DNA from: Orobanche coerulescens
Lineage: Eukaryota > Streptophyta > Magnoliopsida > Lamiales > Orobanchaceae
NCBI GenBank assembly: GCA_033398695.1
Contig: CM065815.1
Coordinates: 106,482,501 to 106,546,500 of the forward strand
Direction of reading: 5' to 3'
DNA length: 64,000 nucleotides
Below are positions 11,341 to 24,103 of the stretch, piece after piece. Positions within the stretch are counted from its first letter, which is position 1; each line of letters begins with the position of its first letter. The translations under genes and the position numbers were made by a program. The notes below the pieces were generated by a model. That model saw only the letters and a list, made by a program, of their open reading frames with translations, was not told the origin of the DNA and searched no databases.

Positions 11341-12486
11341 CACAATAAGATTTGATGGCCAATCTCTCCCTCCTATAGACACTGGAAAATCTTTAGTTTC
11401 TAGGGTTCCCACAATTCTCTCTCCACTCGGTAATCCCACAACATAAGGCTCACAATCATATAAACACGAAATTTTCAAACGATTAACACATTTCAGTGAT
11501 ATGAAAGAATTTGTAGCTCCTGAATCGAATAAGACATTAACTGGTTGCAAAAGGATCTGAATCGTACCTGATGCAACAGTGTTCTGATCGTCTGACCTCC
11601 TCATCTCGTAAAGGCGCGGAATAACGGACCCAGCACTGGATGCCTCTCTTTTCCCAACATTCTGCTGCTGGAAACCACTTTGCTGTGTCTGGTTCACACT
11701 TGCCTCTTTCGGAACTGGTGCACTAGTGCGAGTACCAATAGATCTAATCACATTTCCGCAAAAAGTCGCATGATGGCCTTCCTGTCCACACTCGAAATAG
11801 GTCACAGAAGGTGCGTAGCAATCACGCCGAACATGCCCTGCTTTACCACAGTTATAACATTTCTCCGCTGCGTCTAAAACTGTTGATGCTGTTCGGAACT
11901 TATTTCCGCCTCGAGAAGGATGCAGAGGTCTCCTAGATGAATGAAATGAAGATTGGCCCTTTCGGGGCCCACCACTCTTGTTCTCCATGAAGTTGCTAGA
12001 CACTTTATGCTTCTTTGCTTCCGTCGATTTCTCCACCGCTGCCTCTTTCATGTTGTAGTCCAGCACTTTGTCCTGATACTGTCGTAAGGTAGTACATTCA
12101 AATCCGGACATGTATTGCTGAAACTCGGGTTTCATCCGCATGTCGAAATGAAAAATCTTCTCCGCCTCGGTTCTGACCAAGTGTCGCACACAAGTTAGCT
12201 GGTGATTAAAAGTCTTGATTATGTCTGTCACAGATGCCTCCGAACTCTCCAGGGAGAAAAAATCTCGAACTCTAGCCTCTCTAACTGGATGAGGACAATA
12301 TTGTGCTTCCATCATTAATCTGAATTCCGTCCAGTCAGCATTATGATCCTCAGGTCGTACAGCCTCCCACCAGTCGAAAGCCTCCGCAGTCAGAAAATAC
12401 TGGGCTATCGGAACTTTTCGGTCATCGGGACAGTTAATCCCCATAAATATCTTCTCTAACTCCTTCAGTCAGTGATCCCAAGTAGG
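11341..12486 (-). pseudogene. Element D gag (C-terminal part) and protease start
   Basis: The minus-strand frame carries a gag core (FLTAEAFDWWEAV near 12410, WTEFRLMMEAQYCPHP), then two zinc-knuckle motifs: CYNCGKAGHVRRDC (intact) and YFECGQEGHHATFC, where the first Cys is Tyr. It continues into an aspartic protease motif, LFDSGATNSFIS. An in-frame TGA at 12469-12471 breaks it near its upstream end. The protease is cut at 11340 by insertion of element A; translation running on into A's LTR is not real coding. Gag would package the element's RNA and protease would cleave the polyprotein. Confidence 0.9.
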
Positions 12487-12491
12487 CATCT

Positions 12492-14483
12492 TGTAATACC
12501 CGTACTTTTTATTGACTGTTTGACCTTGCTGTTCTTCTTATTTTGTCACTCTGTAAATGCTTGGAGATGTTGTTGATATTGTTATTGAGTTTCGTATCTT
12601 GTTTGGGTCACGATCGTGTTATTTAAACCTTGCGGAAGTGTTCTGGGCCAGAGAAATAGCGTACGCTAGGCCTAGGCTAACGCACGCTAATTATGCTTGA
12701 TTAACGCATGCTAGCTTTGAGTCGTAGCGCGCTCTAAGGGGCCAGTCAGGTCAGAACCAGTAACTCGGACCGCTCTCTGGACTGGCAGATTAACGCGCGC
12801 TAGGAGTTTGTTAGCGCGTGCTATTCGTGGTTAGTAGCGCACGCTAACATCCGTCCGTAGCGCACGCTAACGGGCTGGTTGACAGAGGCAGTGAGGTTGT
12901 CAGGTTTTCTGGACTATCAGGTAACGTAGGCTAGGCTTCGGCTAGCGCACGCTATAGCTGTTGCATAACGCACGCTAAGGCTTGAGCAGGGCAGAGGACA
13001 GTAGGTTCTGGACTCCCATTACTGGATGCCACTTTTTGGCTAGCGTACGCTAGAGATAGGCGATTAGCGCACGCTAACGGGGCCGGCAGAAGCCACTGGA
13101 CTACCCGGTGACTTCGCTAGCGCACGCTAATGAAGGAGGCGTAGCGTGCGCTAGACTGGGCGGATATATATTGGACAGTTGACTTCCATTTCATCATTTT
13201 TCATCCTCTTCACTCATTTCCGACGGGAGCAGCTTGGGAGAGACGATTTTGGGCGATTGGAAGCGATCTTTCTTCTAACAACAACATTTTTGGTTGGAGA
13301 ACAAGGATTTCACAACATCTAATCCATCCTAACGTCCGAATCAAGGTAAAAATCCTTAGAACCCTATTTTTGAGAATTTTGGGTTTTTTCGTAGATTCGT
13401 CCAATTTATCCATTTTGAAGCTTGAGGACCTCGAGATTATGATGTATCTATCCCGTATGCATGCTTTTCCTACAATTTTACAGATTGGATTGTGCCGTTT
13501 TCGGACTTGTGATGGTTTGGACGATTTTCCAACCTCTAGTTGTTTATCCGTGTATTTTCATGAATCGTAGACGGGTTTCGGGAGTTTCTTCATGTAATTT
13601 GAGTATGTATAATTGATTATCATATTCCTTGCGAATAGTTTAGGTGCCGGAAGCGTGTTCTTGGACCTACCGAACTCATAACCTTTTTCCGTTCGATTTC
13701 TCGATGTCTCAAAGGCAAGTATATAATTATGATTGTACGTTCTCGACTTTGAAAGTAAGATATATTAATGGCATGATTATTTATATCCACTCTAGGGCGG
13801 GCCGATAGGTCCCCTGAGGGTTTCGTAGCCTCTTGGTGCGATTCCATGGATGATATGAACGAACCACTCTGGGATAGACCGACGAGTCCTCTGAGGGTTC
13901 CGTAGCCTCTGGTGCGGTTCCACGATATTCATATATGTATTGATGTGATGCTATGAGATTTTGTTATTTCGAAATACTAGTCTTGAATTGATGAATTTAC
14001 GGTTACATTTACTTTATTGTCGAGGAGTATTGTGTTTCATACTTGATATACTTGCACTAGCTATTCGACGGCTAACCCCTTTATGGGGGAAATACTTTTT
14101 ATGTATTTCAGGTTCCAGGAGAGCGGACAGGCAGGTATCGGGTCGGCATGAAGATGGTGGGCAAGTGTGATACTGTGTCTTTCCTCCGGTTATGTTTTGA
14201 GTTTTCCATTCAGTGTTGTTGTATTGGAATGGTTATTGAATACTCGAGTATTGTTTTCCATCTTCCTTGATGATCCGGCCTGTGTTTGCCGAAGTATTGA
14301 TGTGTGTTGTGATATCTTTGGATACATTGGTTATGTTTTGAATACCCTTTGTATTGTTCTTCATTCCATTGTATGTAGACCTTCTCGGTCAAAATTTTTA
14401 GTTCCGGGTATGTTTAGTCTTGTGGGTCCCACGGTGGGGCTTACGGCGCTGTAATATTCCCTGAATAACTTGGGGGTGTTACA
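12492..14483 (+). mobile_element. Solo LTR I (chromovirus-type)
   Basis: A single LTR of 1992 bp, TGTAATACCCG to GGGGGTGTTACA, sits inside D's gag with a perfect CATCT target duplication (12487-12491 and 14484-14488). No interior or second LTR is present, so it is most likely the product of LTR-LTR recombination. TATATATT lies at 13165-13172. A duplicated block (CCTCTGAGGGTTCCGTAGCC type) sits at 13800-13930. It differs from D's own LTR, so it belongs to another subfamily. Confidence 0.92.
12657..13153. repeat. Palindrome array in solo LTR I (TAGCGCACGCTA type)
   Basis: About 15 copies or near-copies of the 12-mer TAGCGYRCGCTA lie in 500 bp (for example 12658, 12791, 12833, 12857, 13041, 13066, 13117 and 13142). 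Spacers are irregular, several containing CTGGACT. The last copy ends at 13153, eleven bases before TATATATT. The position in U3 next to the TATA box suggests a promoter role, which is inference. Confidence 0.85.
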
Positions 14484-14488
14484 CATCT

Positions 14489-14813
14489 CTGCAGAACCGT
14501 CAAATTTTGGTGGGTGCAATTTGACCACCTCCGTAAGCCACTTATCTCCCCGATTATCCTCGTTGCGCTGTTGGCCCATCGCCGTCTGCATGCGGTCAAC
14601 CACCTGAGCGAACTGGGTCATCTGCGCGACCACCTGCGGAAGCACCCCCTGCATGTTAGGATTTGCGTTATCATTCGCTGATCCATGTTGTCCTCCAGAA
14701 TGGGAATCGGTTCGACTAGCCGATAATTCTGGGGTAGACGCTGAATCCTCCTGTCTCGCATTACCATGTCCGCGGCCACGACCGCGTCCGCATCCACGAC
14801 CTCCCCTCAACAT
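14489..14813 (-). pseudogene. Element D gag, N-terminal part
   Basis: The likely start is the Met at 14813, just before an RG-rich opening (MLRGGRGCGRGRGRGHG). It continues with a polar linker and MQGVLPQVVAQMTQF, then VKLHPPKFDGSAEM, the usual lead-in to the gag core. The frame is cut at 14488 by solo LTR I and picks up again at 12486. An upstream in-frame Met at 14939 exists, but that stretch looks like leader sequence rather than gag. Confidence 0.85.
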
Positions 14814-15038
14814 ACTGTAAATACAAATACTCAATATCCAGGACAATTTTCTAAAAGAAAGTCCGTCAATATCCACAAAATAGAAATTAAATAAAACGGT
14901 AATATATGATATTAGGAGACTTACAACCACGGTCCACATGACGACGCTGGCTGAACAGTGATGTTACAAACAGCCCATAAATCAAATAACGTAAACAGAC
15001 CCAACTAAAACCGACTGCCAAGATATCCATGAATCTTA

Positions 15039-15050
15039 GCTCCGATACCA
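15039..15050 (-). other. Element D primer-binding site (initiator-Met type)
   Basis: On the minus strand this reads TGGTATCGGAGC, five bases inside the 5' LTR. It matches the 3' end of plant initiator-Met tRNA except for one base. The 14814-15038 stretch between it and gag is untranslated leader. Confidence 0.75.
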
Positions 15051-15055
15051 CATTC

Positions 15056-17362
15056 TGTAACACCCCGATATATTCGGAATAATTACAGTACCGTAAATCC
15101 TTTATATAAGAATTTACAAGGATAATTTGAGAAATACTGAAAATAATACCAAAGTACCATTAAGGTTATAATTTAAAACCAGTTCAATAGTTCAAATGAG
15201 TCCATTATTACAAGTATTCCAAACACCAATAAAGTACGCGTACTGAAAGATAACTAGAAAACAAGACAACACCAATCTACATCATTGAGCCACTTCATCG
15301 TCATGTCGGTACTGTGATTGTTTCCCCACTCCTCGGCTACCTAAACATCAAAACAAATATCCACCCCCGAAGGGGTTAGCAAATGATGCTAGTACAAGTA
15401 TCATAATACATAAATCGGATATGCAACAACAATGCATCAAAAATTACATAAAACGGACTTCCGCCACCGGAATCCAATGATGTGAATCCACGTGATTCCA
15501 TCAACATAACAAAGGGTAATCCAACGATCCAGTGCCCTCAATATAGATCCCCATGATGATCCCGTCGGACCAACGCATGGTGGAAAACCCCTCCAACGAT
15601 CCAGCGCCCTCAACATAGATCCCCATGATGATCCCGTCGGACCAACGCATGGTGGACATCTGATCCAGCGCCCTCAGCACATATCACTCGATCCCTTCGG
15701 ATCATCACAACATACACAAATATGGATTGCTATAAATGGCGACAAGGATTGCTACTACGAAAAAAACAAGGATTGCTACTACGAAGAAAACAAGGATCAT
15801 CACAAAATAACAATATGTATGATCAAAATCCTCAATATTAAACTAATATTCAAAAATACGATACTTGCCTTAGAAATGGCGACAAGTATTGCTACTACGA
15901 AAAAAATCTTCAACCAGCTCGAAGAACTCTCACTCGATCAACCCACCAAAACCCGAACCTTCAGCGAGCAATAACATCGGTATTACTAACGGTTCCGGAT
16001 AATCGTTCTAAACATCATATGAACATCAAAAAGGGCGTGTTTTACCCAATCATACAAACGTACTAATCTGCCCCATACCATTTCGGTTGAATCAACATTA
16101 TGCTACTAATCGAACAAAAGCTCATAGTATTCCATCTAAGATCAAATGTATCCTTCGGTTGGATTCTTCAATTACACCACATGATAATTCTTCTTACAAG
16201 GATTCTAATCATACTCTACATTAATCCAAAGCAACAAGATATCGGAAATACCCCGACGAGCACCATAAGAACTTAATACTAGGTTCAACTTGATTATCAT
16301 CTTCTTCTTCGAGGAAATAAGCCTAAGTTCAATCCATTAAATTTCCCCATACGCATTATTTCATCATATAATACGTAAGAACTTGATAATCTCAATAAAC
16401 TTGCCATAATTAGGTTCATAGTCTCAGGATACTACGTTTAAGAGCCCAAACACTACAAGGTTCGATTAATATTCTAAACAACGAAGGAGAACCAAAACAT
16501 AACCGAAATTATTCTTCTAACAACATGATGTTCGACTCCTCAAGATAATAACTGAATTGGTAAACTCAAAACAGGTCCAAAACATCACCAGAACACGAAA
16601 CCTAGTTGGTGAAGGATCACATACCTCAATATAGTGAAGAACAACAAAAGACTTGAAGAAACTCAACACCGGAAGCTTGAACACCAATCCACAAGGGACT
16701 ATGATCTTCAAAATCGAGCTAGGATGATGATATGAGGGGTATATGGTGTTGGACAATCTCCAGAACACGTGAGGGTGATAAATGAAATAGGGGTTGAGGT
16801 CTATAAATAGAAATATAACCCTTTACGTACGCTAAACACAATACATTACGTACGTAACAACTTTAGCGTACACTATGCTCGAATATTAGCATACGTTAAC
16901 GTCTGGCCAGAGCTCATTGACCTGTTTTTGGCATTGGCTTACGTACGTTAGCGTACAGGTTTTACGTACGTAATCGCTAGGACCTTAGCGTACGTTAAAA
17001 ATCCCCCTTAGCGTACGTTAAGTCTGTTGACTTGCCTACCTGGAAAACCATCCAGGTTTACACGGAGCCTCTCACGAATCTACACTGGCCCCCACACGCC
17101 GACCTTTGTCGGATCTCGAGTTGCCTGAGCTAACGTACGTTAAGCTTAACAGCTAACGTACGTTATATCGCAGTCTTAGCGTACGTTAAGATCATCATCT
17201 AGCGTACGTTATCACATGCAGAACCATGCATGCAAAATGTTGGAGATACGAAAATGTAAGGATACGAGTACGGGAAACTAATCTTCGATTAATAACATCA
17301 CAAGGACGAATCTTACAAGATCGAATATAGGATAAATACACAATAATTATCCGGGCATTTCA
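15056..17362 (-). repeat. Element D 5' LTR
   Basis: A complete LTR of about 2.3 kb; on the minus strand it starts TGAAATGCCCGG and ends GGGGTGTTACA. The palindrome array (TAACGTACGTTA and TTAGCGTACGTTA forms) lies at 16820-17215, upstream of an AT-rich TATA-like stretch at 16802-16820 when read on the minus strand. The tandem block beginning GATCCAGCGCCCTCA recurs at 15520-15690. A short duplicated piece around 15725-15800 (ATGGCGACAAGGATTGCTACTACG) is absent from the left LTR. Confidence 0.85.
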
Positions 17363-18262
17363 AAGATGATCCCGTCGGACCAACACGAGGTGGACAACTG
17401 ATCCATGACCCTCAGCATAGATCACACGATCCCATCGGATCAAACACAACATATACAATACAACTATGCATGCACAAATGCAAATCAATATGTTCATCAA
17501 CATGAACAACATATGAATCAATAACATAAATGACACTAAGACAAATCAACTTAGACAACCTCATGTTCAACAACATGAATGACAATATGCATGATAAAAA
17601 TCATTAGAATTAACCCAAAATCAAATTAAGATACTTGCCCCGAGTCCTTCGAGAGCAATCTCGATGTTGAAACCATCACCGACGATTATCCTCAATGTTC
17701 GATGATTCAAATGCCACGGACCATAGATAATTTATATCCTCGTATTTACCACGATGTACCCTCGATACCAAGAATACCAATAATAAATGTAAATCATATA
17801 CATTATGATTTAAATTACAAAAATCAGAAAACAACGTACAACCCCAATCTCCAGAGTCCATAATAATAATCATTACTATATGAATTATAAACGAATGAAA
17901 CTGAAACCATTCATTAAATATTATAAACTGAGCAAGTAATAACTTGCCTCGATACCAATATGACAGTAGTGAAGTCGTTATCAATTTCCTTGCCTTCATC
18001 TACTAGCTCCTTGACTCCTATTAAAGCAACTCATAGACATCCTCAAACTCGAACGCAACACACGATTCTAATCAATGATCAATTCTCACAGCCTATTGCA
18101 ATAATCGATAACAACAAGTTCGATAACAATCAACAAACCCACGGTTCCACAATATCTCAGTCAAACACAAATCCGAACAATCCAACTCAAATATTTACGA
18201 AATCTTAATCCTCAATAAATTTTACATACACTGTCTGTTGACTTTGTGTACGTTATTCACAT

Positions 18263-19225
18263 TGTTGTGCGGCGATTAAAACGCCTCGATAGGCGATCGG
18301 CATCACGATCAGAGAAGCCAATCATAGAAGACATGCTCGGGGCAAACACCCAGAAATCGGCACATACGGCGATCGTCTTTTGATACCCAGCGATCGTCTT
18401 TTGATGACTGGCGATCGTCTTTGATGTCCAAACCAGAGACGATCGTCTCGTGCCGCGTATGGATCCAACATCCGTCAAAGTCATCGAAGACCGAATCTTG
18501 GACGGTGGCCCACGTGCAGATCCACAAAGGGCACCGACAGATAGGACATTTGACCACAGCCTGTCACCTACCTCACCTACCGACAAGGCCGCCGAAAGGT
18601 ACAAAGTGGGTCCTCCCCGGACAGCGACTCAAGACGCGTGATGGCTTCCTATTGGTTCGCCCAGCTGGCCACCAGCAGCGACCTCGGACCTCAAGGGAAC
18701 AGGCCCACGTGACGGGACGATCGGCCATCTTATTATATTATAGAAAACGGCGGTCGCCCGCGATCGCCTGAGGGGTCCCAACTACCTTGTCCCCTATAAA
18801 TAGAGAACTCACTGCAGTGGCCAAAGGGACGCGAATTTACTGTGAATTCAGTGCAAAATACACACAAAAAGAGAATCAAAGACTCTCTTGGCAACCACTT
18901 ATACATTCATAGTGACATTCATACACATTTATCATATATCCCAAGCAAGAACTCACAGATTTACCTATCTGGTTCTTTCGGCAATCTACGCGCTCTACAG
19001 CCTAGATAACTAGAAGTCTTTACACTTCTTGTAATAGATTCTAACATTAATATTTGTACTCGATAGTATATTTATTAATAACATCTCGCGAGAGCATTCA
19101 AGCCCGGGATTAACAACCCCGGCAAATCTTGTGTTATCTATTTTCTCACGGAAGTGTTCTCGCATTTGTTTGTTACTCGATTATTCCAGCAATACTATCT
19201 CCGGATAATATTTTGGGTAACAACA
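18263..19225 (+). repeat. Element B 5' LTR
   Basis: TGTTGTGCGGCGATTAAAAC to TTTTGGGTAACAACA, 963 bp. TATAAATA lies at 18795-18802. Seven CGATCG hexamers are present (near 18296, 18371, 18392, 18414, 18439, 18718 and 18761), three of them in a local repeat GCGATCGTCTTTTGAT at 18370-18425. Confidence 0.95.
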
Positions 19226-19226
19226 A

Positions 19227-19244
19227 TTGGCGCTAGAAGGAGGG
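19227..19244 (+). other. Element B primer-binding site (tRNA-Asn type)
   Basis: TTGGCGCTAGAAGGAGGG starts two bases inside the LTR. From TGG on, its 17 bases are complementary to the 3' end of plant tRNA-Asn(GUU) including CCA, as I recall that tRNA. A tRNA database search would settle it. Confidence 0.7.
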
Positions 19245-19354
19245 CGATCTAAACCTTCATTTTTATTCCTACCGTCTTGAAGAACACTCACTGTTCTCCA
19301 GACATATACTTGAAGAAACACTCACTGTTCTTCAATAGAAAAGCCTTCAGAAAA

Positions 19355-22300
19355 ATGACATCTGCAACGACCTCCAAGTGAGCCACCCTAAGATCTGCCG
19401 GAAACCTCATTCCGGCCCGGACCGAATCCCAGCCCACGGCGGAAGGCGACCGTGGCGACGCTAGGCTCTCACTCCCGCCCCCGAGGGACGGTTCTAGCCT
19501 CTCACTCGATCAGTTCCAGACCACGGAACAGATTGAGGAGGCTATAGCCATCCTCAGGGAGCGACAGAAGGCCAATGGCTCGCCCACCATCACCCCGTCA
19601 GCCATCCACCGGGCAAGAAAACGGAAGCTCAAGGGGATCTATGTTGAGAAATCGACAGAAAGCCCCGAGCCACAGGAGAAGGCTCTCGTAAGGCGGGACG
19701 ATTCCGTCTTCAGCCGCCTGGGGAGCGATCCCTCATGGCGACCCGGGCACTCAGGCCCCAGCCGGGAGACATCGGTATCCGAATCCTTTACCAGGAGTTC
19801 GGCATATCCGACTCCCAGGAGACAGGCCGGTCAGCGAACCCCTGCTCGCCCAAGAAAGGAACCCACTGGCAGGGAGCTCGTCATTCACCACGGGGCTAGG
19901 GGATCGGTACACGATCGCCTTGGTTCGCGCTCTGAGAGCCAATCGGCGAGCAGTCAGGCGACGGCGATGGCCGCCATGCAACGCCAGCTCGACGAGATGA
20001 AGGCGCTCCTGGAAAATGGGGCAGGCGCCAGGAGATCGATCATTGGATCAAGCGAACCACTCACAACTCAGATCGAGATCGCCCCAGTCCAACCAACGAT
20101 CAATCCCCCACAAACACCTCTATATGAGGGGAGATCGGATCCGGAAACCTACTTGAGCAAATTCCGGATCTACATGACCGGATGCGGAGCATCAGATGCG
20201 ACGAAGTGTCGAATGTTCCCGTTAACTCTGGGCGACCTCGCCCACAGGTGGTACATCTCACTACCACCTCACTCAATAAATAGCTTTGAGAAGCTGGCGA
20301 GCGACTTCACGTCGTACTTTGTCGCAAAAGTCGCTCGCCCTGAAGGCCCCCACCGCATGATGAAAATCAAGCAGGGGAAGGACGAGTTAGACGAAGATTA
20401 CATCGACCGGGTAGACGAGATAGTCCTCACCGGCGAGCCCATCAGCGATGAGCTCGCTCTCAACTCAGTCATGAGCGGATTCCACGGACGCTCGCCCATG
20501 TTCAGGCACCTCACAAAGGATATACCCCCGACCTACTCGGTCTTTCGCGGCAAAGCCGCCGGTTTCCTGGCCAGGCAGAGGATGCTCTCACTCCGCTTAG
20601 ACGAGGGATCTGCCGGAGAAGGAAAGGTGCCATCCCATGTCCAGAAGAAGGCGGTCGCCAAGCCCAGAAAGGCGGTCGCCAAGCCGCCTGGCGAGTTCAA
20701 AGCCTTCGAGGATGTAGAGGTCCACATTCTCCACAACCTCAACTTATCTCCGGCCCACATCTTCAACGCAATCAAGGGTCGCGAGTGGCTTTCCAAACCA
20801 AAGCCGATAAGGGACCACGGTCATCTAGACCATAGCAAATTCTGTGCCTACCATAAGAGTCCCGGCCACAACACCAGCCAATGCCGCGACCTCCTCAGAC
20901 AGCTCTGGCGACTGTTTGAGGAAGGCAAACTGGACAATTTGATCACCAAGCCAGAACCTAGGACGGAGAGAGCCGGAGGGCGCGAGCGCCGACCAAACGA
21001 AAGAACTCCTCCCAATCCGGTCGCCAGAATCGAGCATGAGCCGGAGTACTCTGATGAGTCGATCCCTCCGATCAACCCGTGCGGTCGGATCAACATGCCT
21101 CAAGCAGGAGATGGAGACCTCGGGGGTCTTTCCACAGTTTCCACCATGTCAAACAGGAAGCGAAAGGCCGAGCTGAGGGCGTTCGCCGGGGTCCATACCG
21201 TGGTACCTCCGGAGCCGACCATTTCTAAAGACGCACTCATCACCTTCTCCAACAAGGACACGAAGGGAGTGCAGTGCCCCAAAGAGGATGCACTGGTGAT
21301 CTCCGCCTGCATCCTTGGAAAGACGGTCGATCGCGTGCTGGTCGACAATGGGAGTTTCTGCAACATCATATTCAAATCCGCCCTAGACCAACTCGGCAAC
21401 TTAATCAAATTCATCAAGCCATTCGACACCGTGCTCCAAGGGTTCGGCGACAACACAATCCAAGCCTACGGGAGGATCAAGCTCCCCGTCGAGCTAATAT
21501 GCTTTTATGATCCCAAGGTTAGGATTACTAGGAACCTAAGTTTTGTAATCATAGATAGGCCCAGCATCTATAATGGGTTCCTAGGTCGCCCCTTTTTAGA
21601 AACCTTTGAGGCGGTCGCCTCGTCTTTCTTTTACTGTATCAAATTCCCCACTGCCGATGGGACGGTCGGTACTGTAAAGGGATATCAGCTAATGGCAAAA
21701 AGATGTTTGAGTTACTCCTATGTCGTTAATGCTTTCAATACTTCCCATAATATGTGTAACATTGAAGCGATCGACGATCAACCCATGGAGATCGACGAGC
21801 CGAGCGCATCATACCAACCCGACTCAGGGGACGCCATCTCGGTTCGGTTAACGGACGACATCGAGCCAAGGATCGGTTTCGATCCAAGTCTCGACATCGA
21901 TCCAAGAATCGAGTCCGGAAATCGTTCCAAACGAGAGGCGACCGTCCCCGTCGAAGAGTTGGAGAGTATAACGATAGATCCGGATCATCCAGAACGGGAA
22001 GTACAGATCGGTGCGAGCATCGACCGCGAACTAAAAGGGGATCTGATCAATTTGCTACGTAAGAACATCAGAGTCTTTGCCTGGTCGCATCAAGATATGG
22101 TCGGCATAAGTCCTGAGCACGCTTGCCACTATCTAAAGATTGACCCGACAATGAAGCCTGTTCACCAAAAACGTAGGAAATTCGGTCCCGAAAAATACGC
22201 GGCGCTCGACGTAGAAGTCCAAAAATTACTCAACAACAAATTAATCGGGGTAGCTACAGATGAACCACAATGGGTCGCCAACGCGGTACTCGTCAAGAAG

Positions 22301-24103
22301 CCGACTGGTTCCTGGAGGTTATGCATCGACTTCACCGACCTCAATGCGGCATGTCCAAAAGATCACTTTCCGATGCCTCATATTGATCACTTGGTCGATA
22401 GCACAGCAGGTTGCGAAATGATGTCGTTTATGGATGCCTTCGCCGGATATCATCAAATCCCAATGGCGGAGAAAGACATGAAACACACATCTTTCCACAC
22501 GGAAAAAGACATATACTTTTGGGTCCGAATGCCGTTCGGCTTGAAAAACGTAGGGGCAACCTACCAGCGACTAGTCAACAGAATGTTCGCCAATCAGATC
22601 GGCAAGACCATGGAGGTCTACATTTACGACATCGTGGTCAAAAGCCTCAAGAAAGAAGATCACCTCAATGATCTCGCCGAGACGTTTGCCATCCTCGAAA
22701 GATTCAACATGAGGCTAAACCCCAAGAAATGCAACTTCGGGGTGGGCTCCGGGAAATTCCTGGGGCACATTGTGAGCCAAAGGGGGATCGAGGCGAACCC
22801 CACCAAGATACAGGCGATCCTTGACATGCAGGAGCCGCGAAACATCAAGCAGGTACAACGACTTACATGTTGTCTAGCCGCCCTCAACCGTTTCATATCT
22901 CGACTCGGCGATAAAAGCAAGCCTTTCTTCGTGACCATCAAGAACAAGAAGTTCGCATGGACGAAGGAAAGTCAGATAGCGTTCGCCAAAATAAAGGAAT
23001 ATCTATCTAACCCCCAGATCCTGGCAAAGCCGATCCCCGGTGAGAAACTATTCCTTTACCTGGCAGCCTCGGAGGTCGCACTAAGTGCCGTTCTGGTGCG
23101 AGCGGAGGGACAAGCCCACTTGCCGATCTACTATGTTAGTCAAGCGCTCCACGACGCTGAAACACGCTATACACCAGTGGAGAAGATCGCCTACGCCCTT
23201 GTCATGAGTGTCCGTAAACTAAGGGCTTATTTCTTCGAACATCAAGTGAAAGTCCTGACAACTCTACCTCTAAGACAAGTCCTACATCGACCAGACACCA
23301 ACGGGCGACTCCTCAAGTGGTCGCTGGAGATCGCCCAATACGGTATCACTTACGCCCCTCGCACGGCGATCGAAGGCCAAGCTCTGGCTGACTTCATGGT
23401 GGAACTGACGTTCCCTCACAGTCCAACCCAGGTCGGCCGACCTGCCTGGAAGTTATACGTGGATGGCTCGGCGACCAATTCGAGAGCAGGGGCAGGGATT
23501 GTCCTCATCAGTCCCGACGGACAAATTTTCACTAATGCTGTGCGTTTCAGCTTTCGTGCGACCAACAATGAAGCTGAATACGAAGCCTTGGTAGGCGGGC
23601 TCGATCTGGCCCTCGCCCTAGATGTTCGTCGTCTCCATATCTTCATGGACTCCCTTTTGGTCGTGAACCAAGTTAAGGGAGAATATGAGGCGCGCAGCGA
23701 ACAGATGGTCAAATACCAAGAGCTGGTCGCCGAAATGTGCACAAAATTTGAAGAAGTACTAATCGAACAAGTCCCGAGAGAGCACAACTCCCAGGCCGAT
23801 GCACTTTCCAAACTAGCATCATCGGATGGGGCAGCCGACTTCTCCAATATCCAAATCACAAAGTCAGCAAGGCCGGCAATCGACAGAAGCCTGGTTACCA
23901 CGGTCGCCATCGCCGAGGAGAACTGGATGACTCCGTTCATCAAATACTTAAAGGACGGAACGGTCACGGCGGCCGTGTTAAAGCTCGCCAACTCCAGCTC
24001 CGTGCGACCAGATATACCCTATTGGACGACCAGCTTTACAAGCGAGCCTTCAGCCTTCCCCTCCTCAAGTGTATTACACCGGAGGAAGGTCGGCTCGTTT
24101 TAA
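19355..24103 (+). pseudogene. Element B gag-pol (gag, protease, RT, RNase H, archaeal-type RNase H), disabled
   Basis: The family start is the Met at 19355, but codon 9 is TGA (19379-19381) where A and C have Lys or Arg codons. The frame is then open to 24103, with an internal Met at 19967. Counting from 19967: gag core about 45-210; a CAYHKSPGHNTSQC zinc-binding motif near 293; protease VLVDNGS near 458; reverse transcriptase with LCIDFTDLNAACPKD near 785 and YIYD near 885-888; gypsy RNase H about 1030-1150; archaeal-type RNase H about 1160-1290 (YVDGSATNS, NNEAEYEAL, FMDSL, QADALSK). YIYD has Tyr where the first catalytic Asp of YxDD belongs. The frame shifts by one base near 24005, before integrase. 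Confidence 0.93.

Larger units (their letters stand above)
3009..17362 (-). mobile_element. Element D: Ty3/gypsy chromovirus-like retrotransposon, nested and deleted
   Basis: A minus-strand element with its 3' LTR at 3009-5144 and 5' LTR at 15056-17362, carrying broken gag and pol. It inserted into LTR b; the flanks are AGGAT (3004-3008) and AAGAT (17363-17367), a target duplication with one difference. Subtracting A (7026-11335) and solo LTR I (12492-14483) leaves about 8 kb. All of integrase and the outer 220 bp of the left LTR are missing. The gag and protease motifs and the initiator-Met-type primer site suggest a Tekay/Del-like lineage; with integrase and chromodomain gone this cannot be settled. 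Confidence 0.85.

Noticed and set aside
11179..12444. A 421-codon minus-strand frame reading as one gag-protease protein
   Set aside because: Only 11341-12444 belongs to D. The remaining part lies in A's 3' LTR and is open by chance across the insertion point.
15039..15050. Initiator-Met tRNA gene
   Set aside because: Only about 12 bases complementary to the tRNA end, exactly at LTR edges; these are primer sites, and no tRNA cloverleaf is present.
18370..18425. Resemblance of GCGATCGC-type motifs to the cyanobacterial HIP1 repeat
   Set aside because: All surrounding features are plant retrotransposons; the similarity is limited to a short palindrome.
23416..23991. A 191-codon minus-strand frame opposite the archaeal-type RNase H
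   Set aside because: A shadow of the GC-rich coding frame on the other strand.
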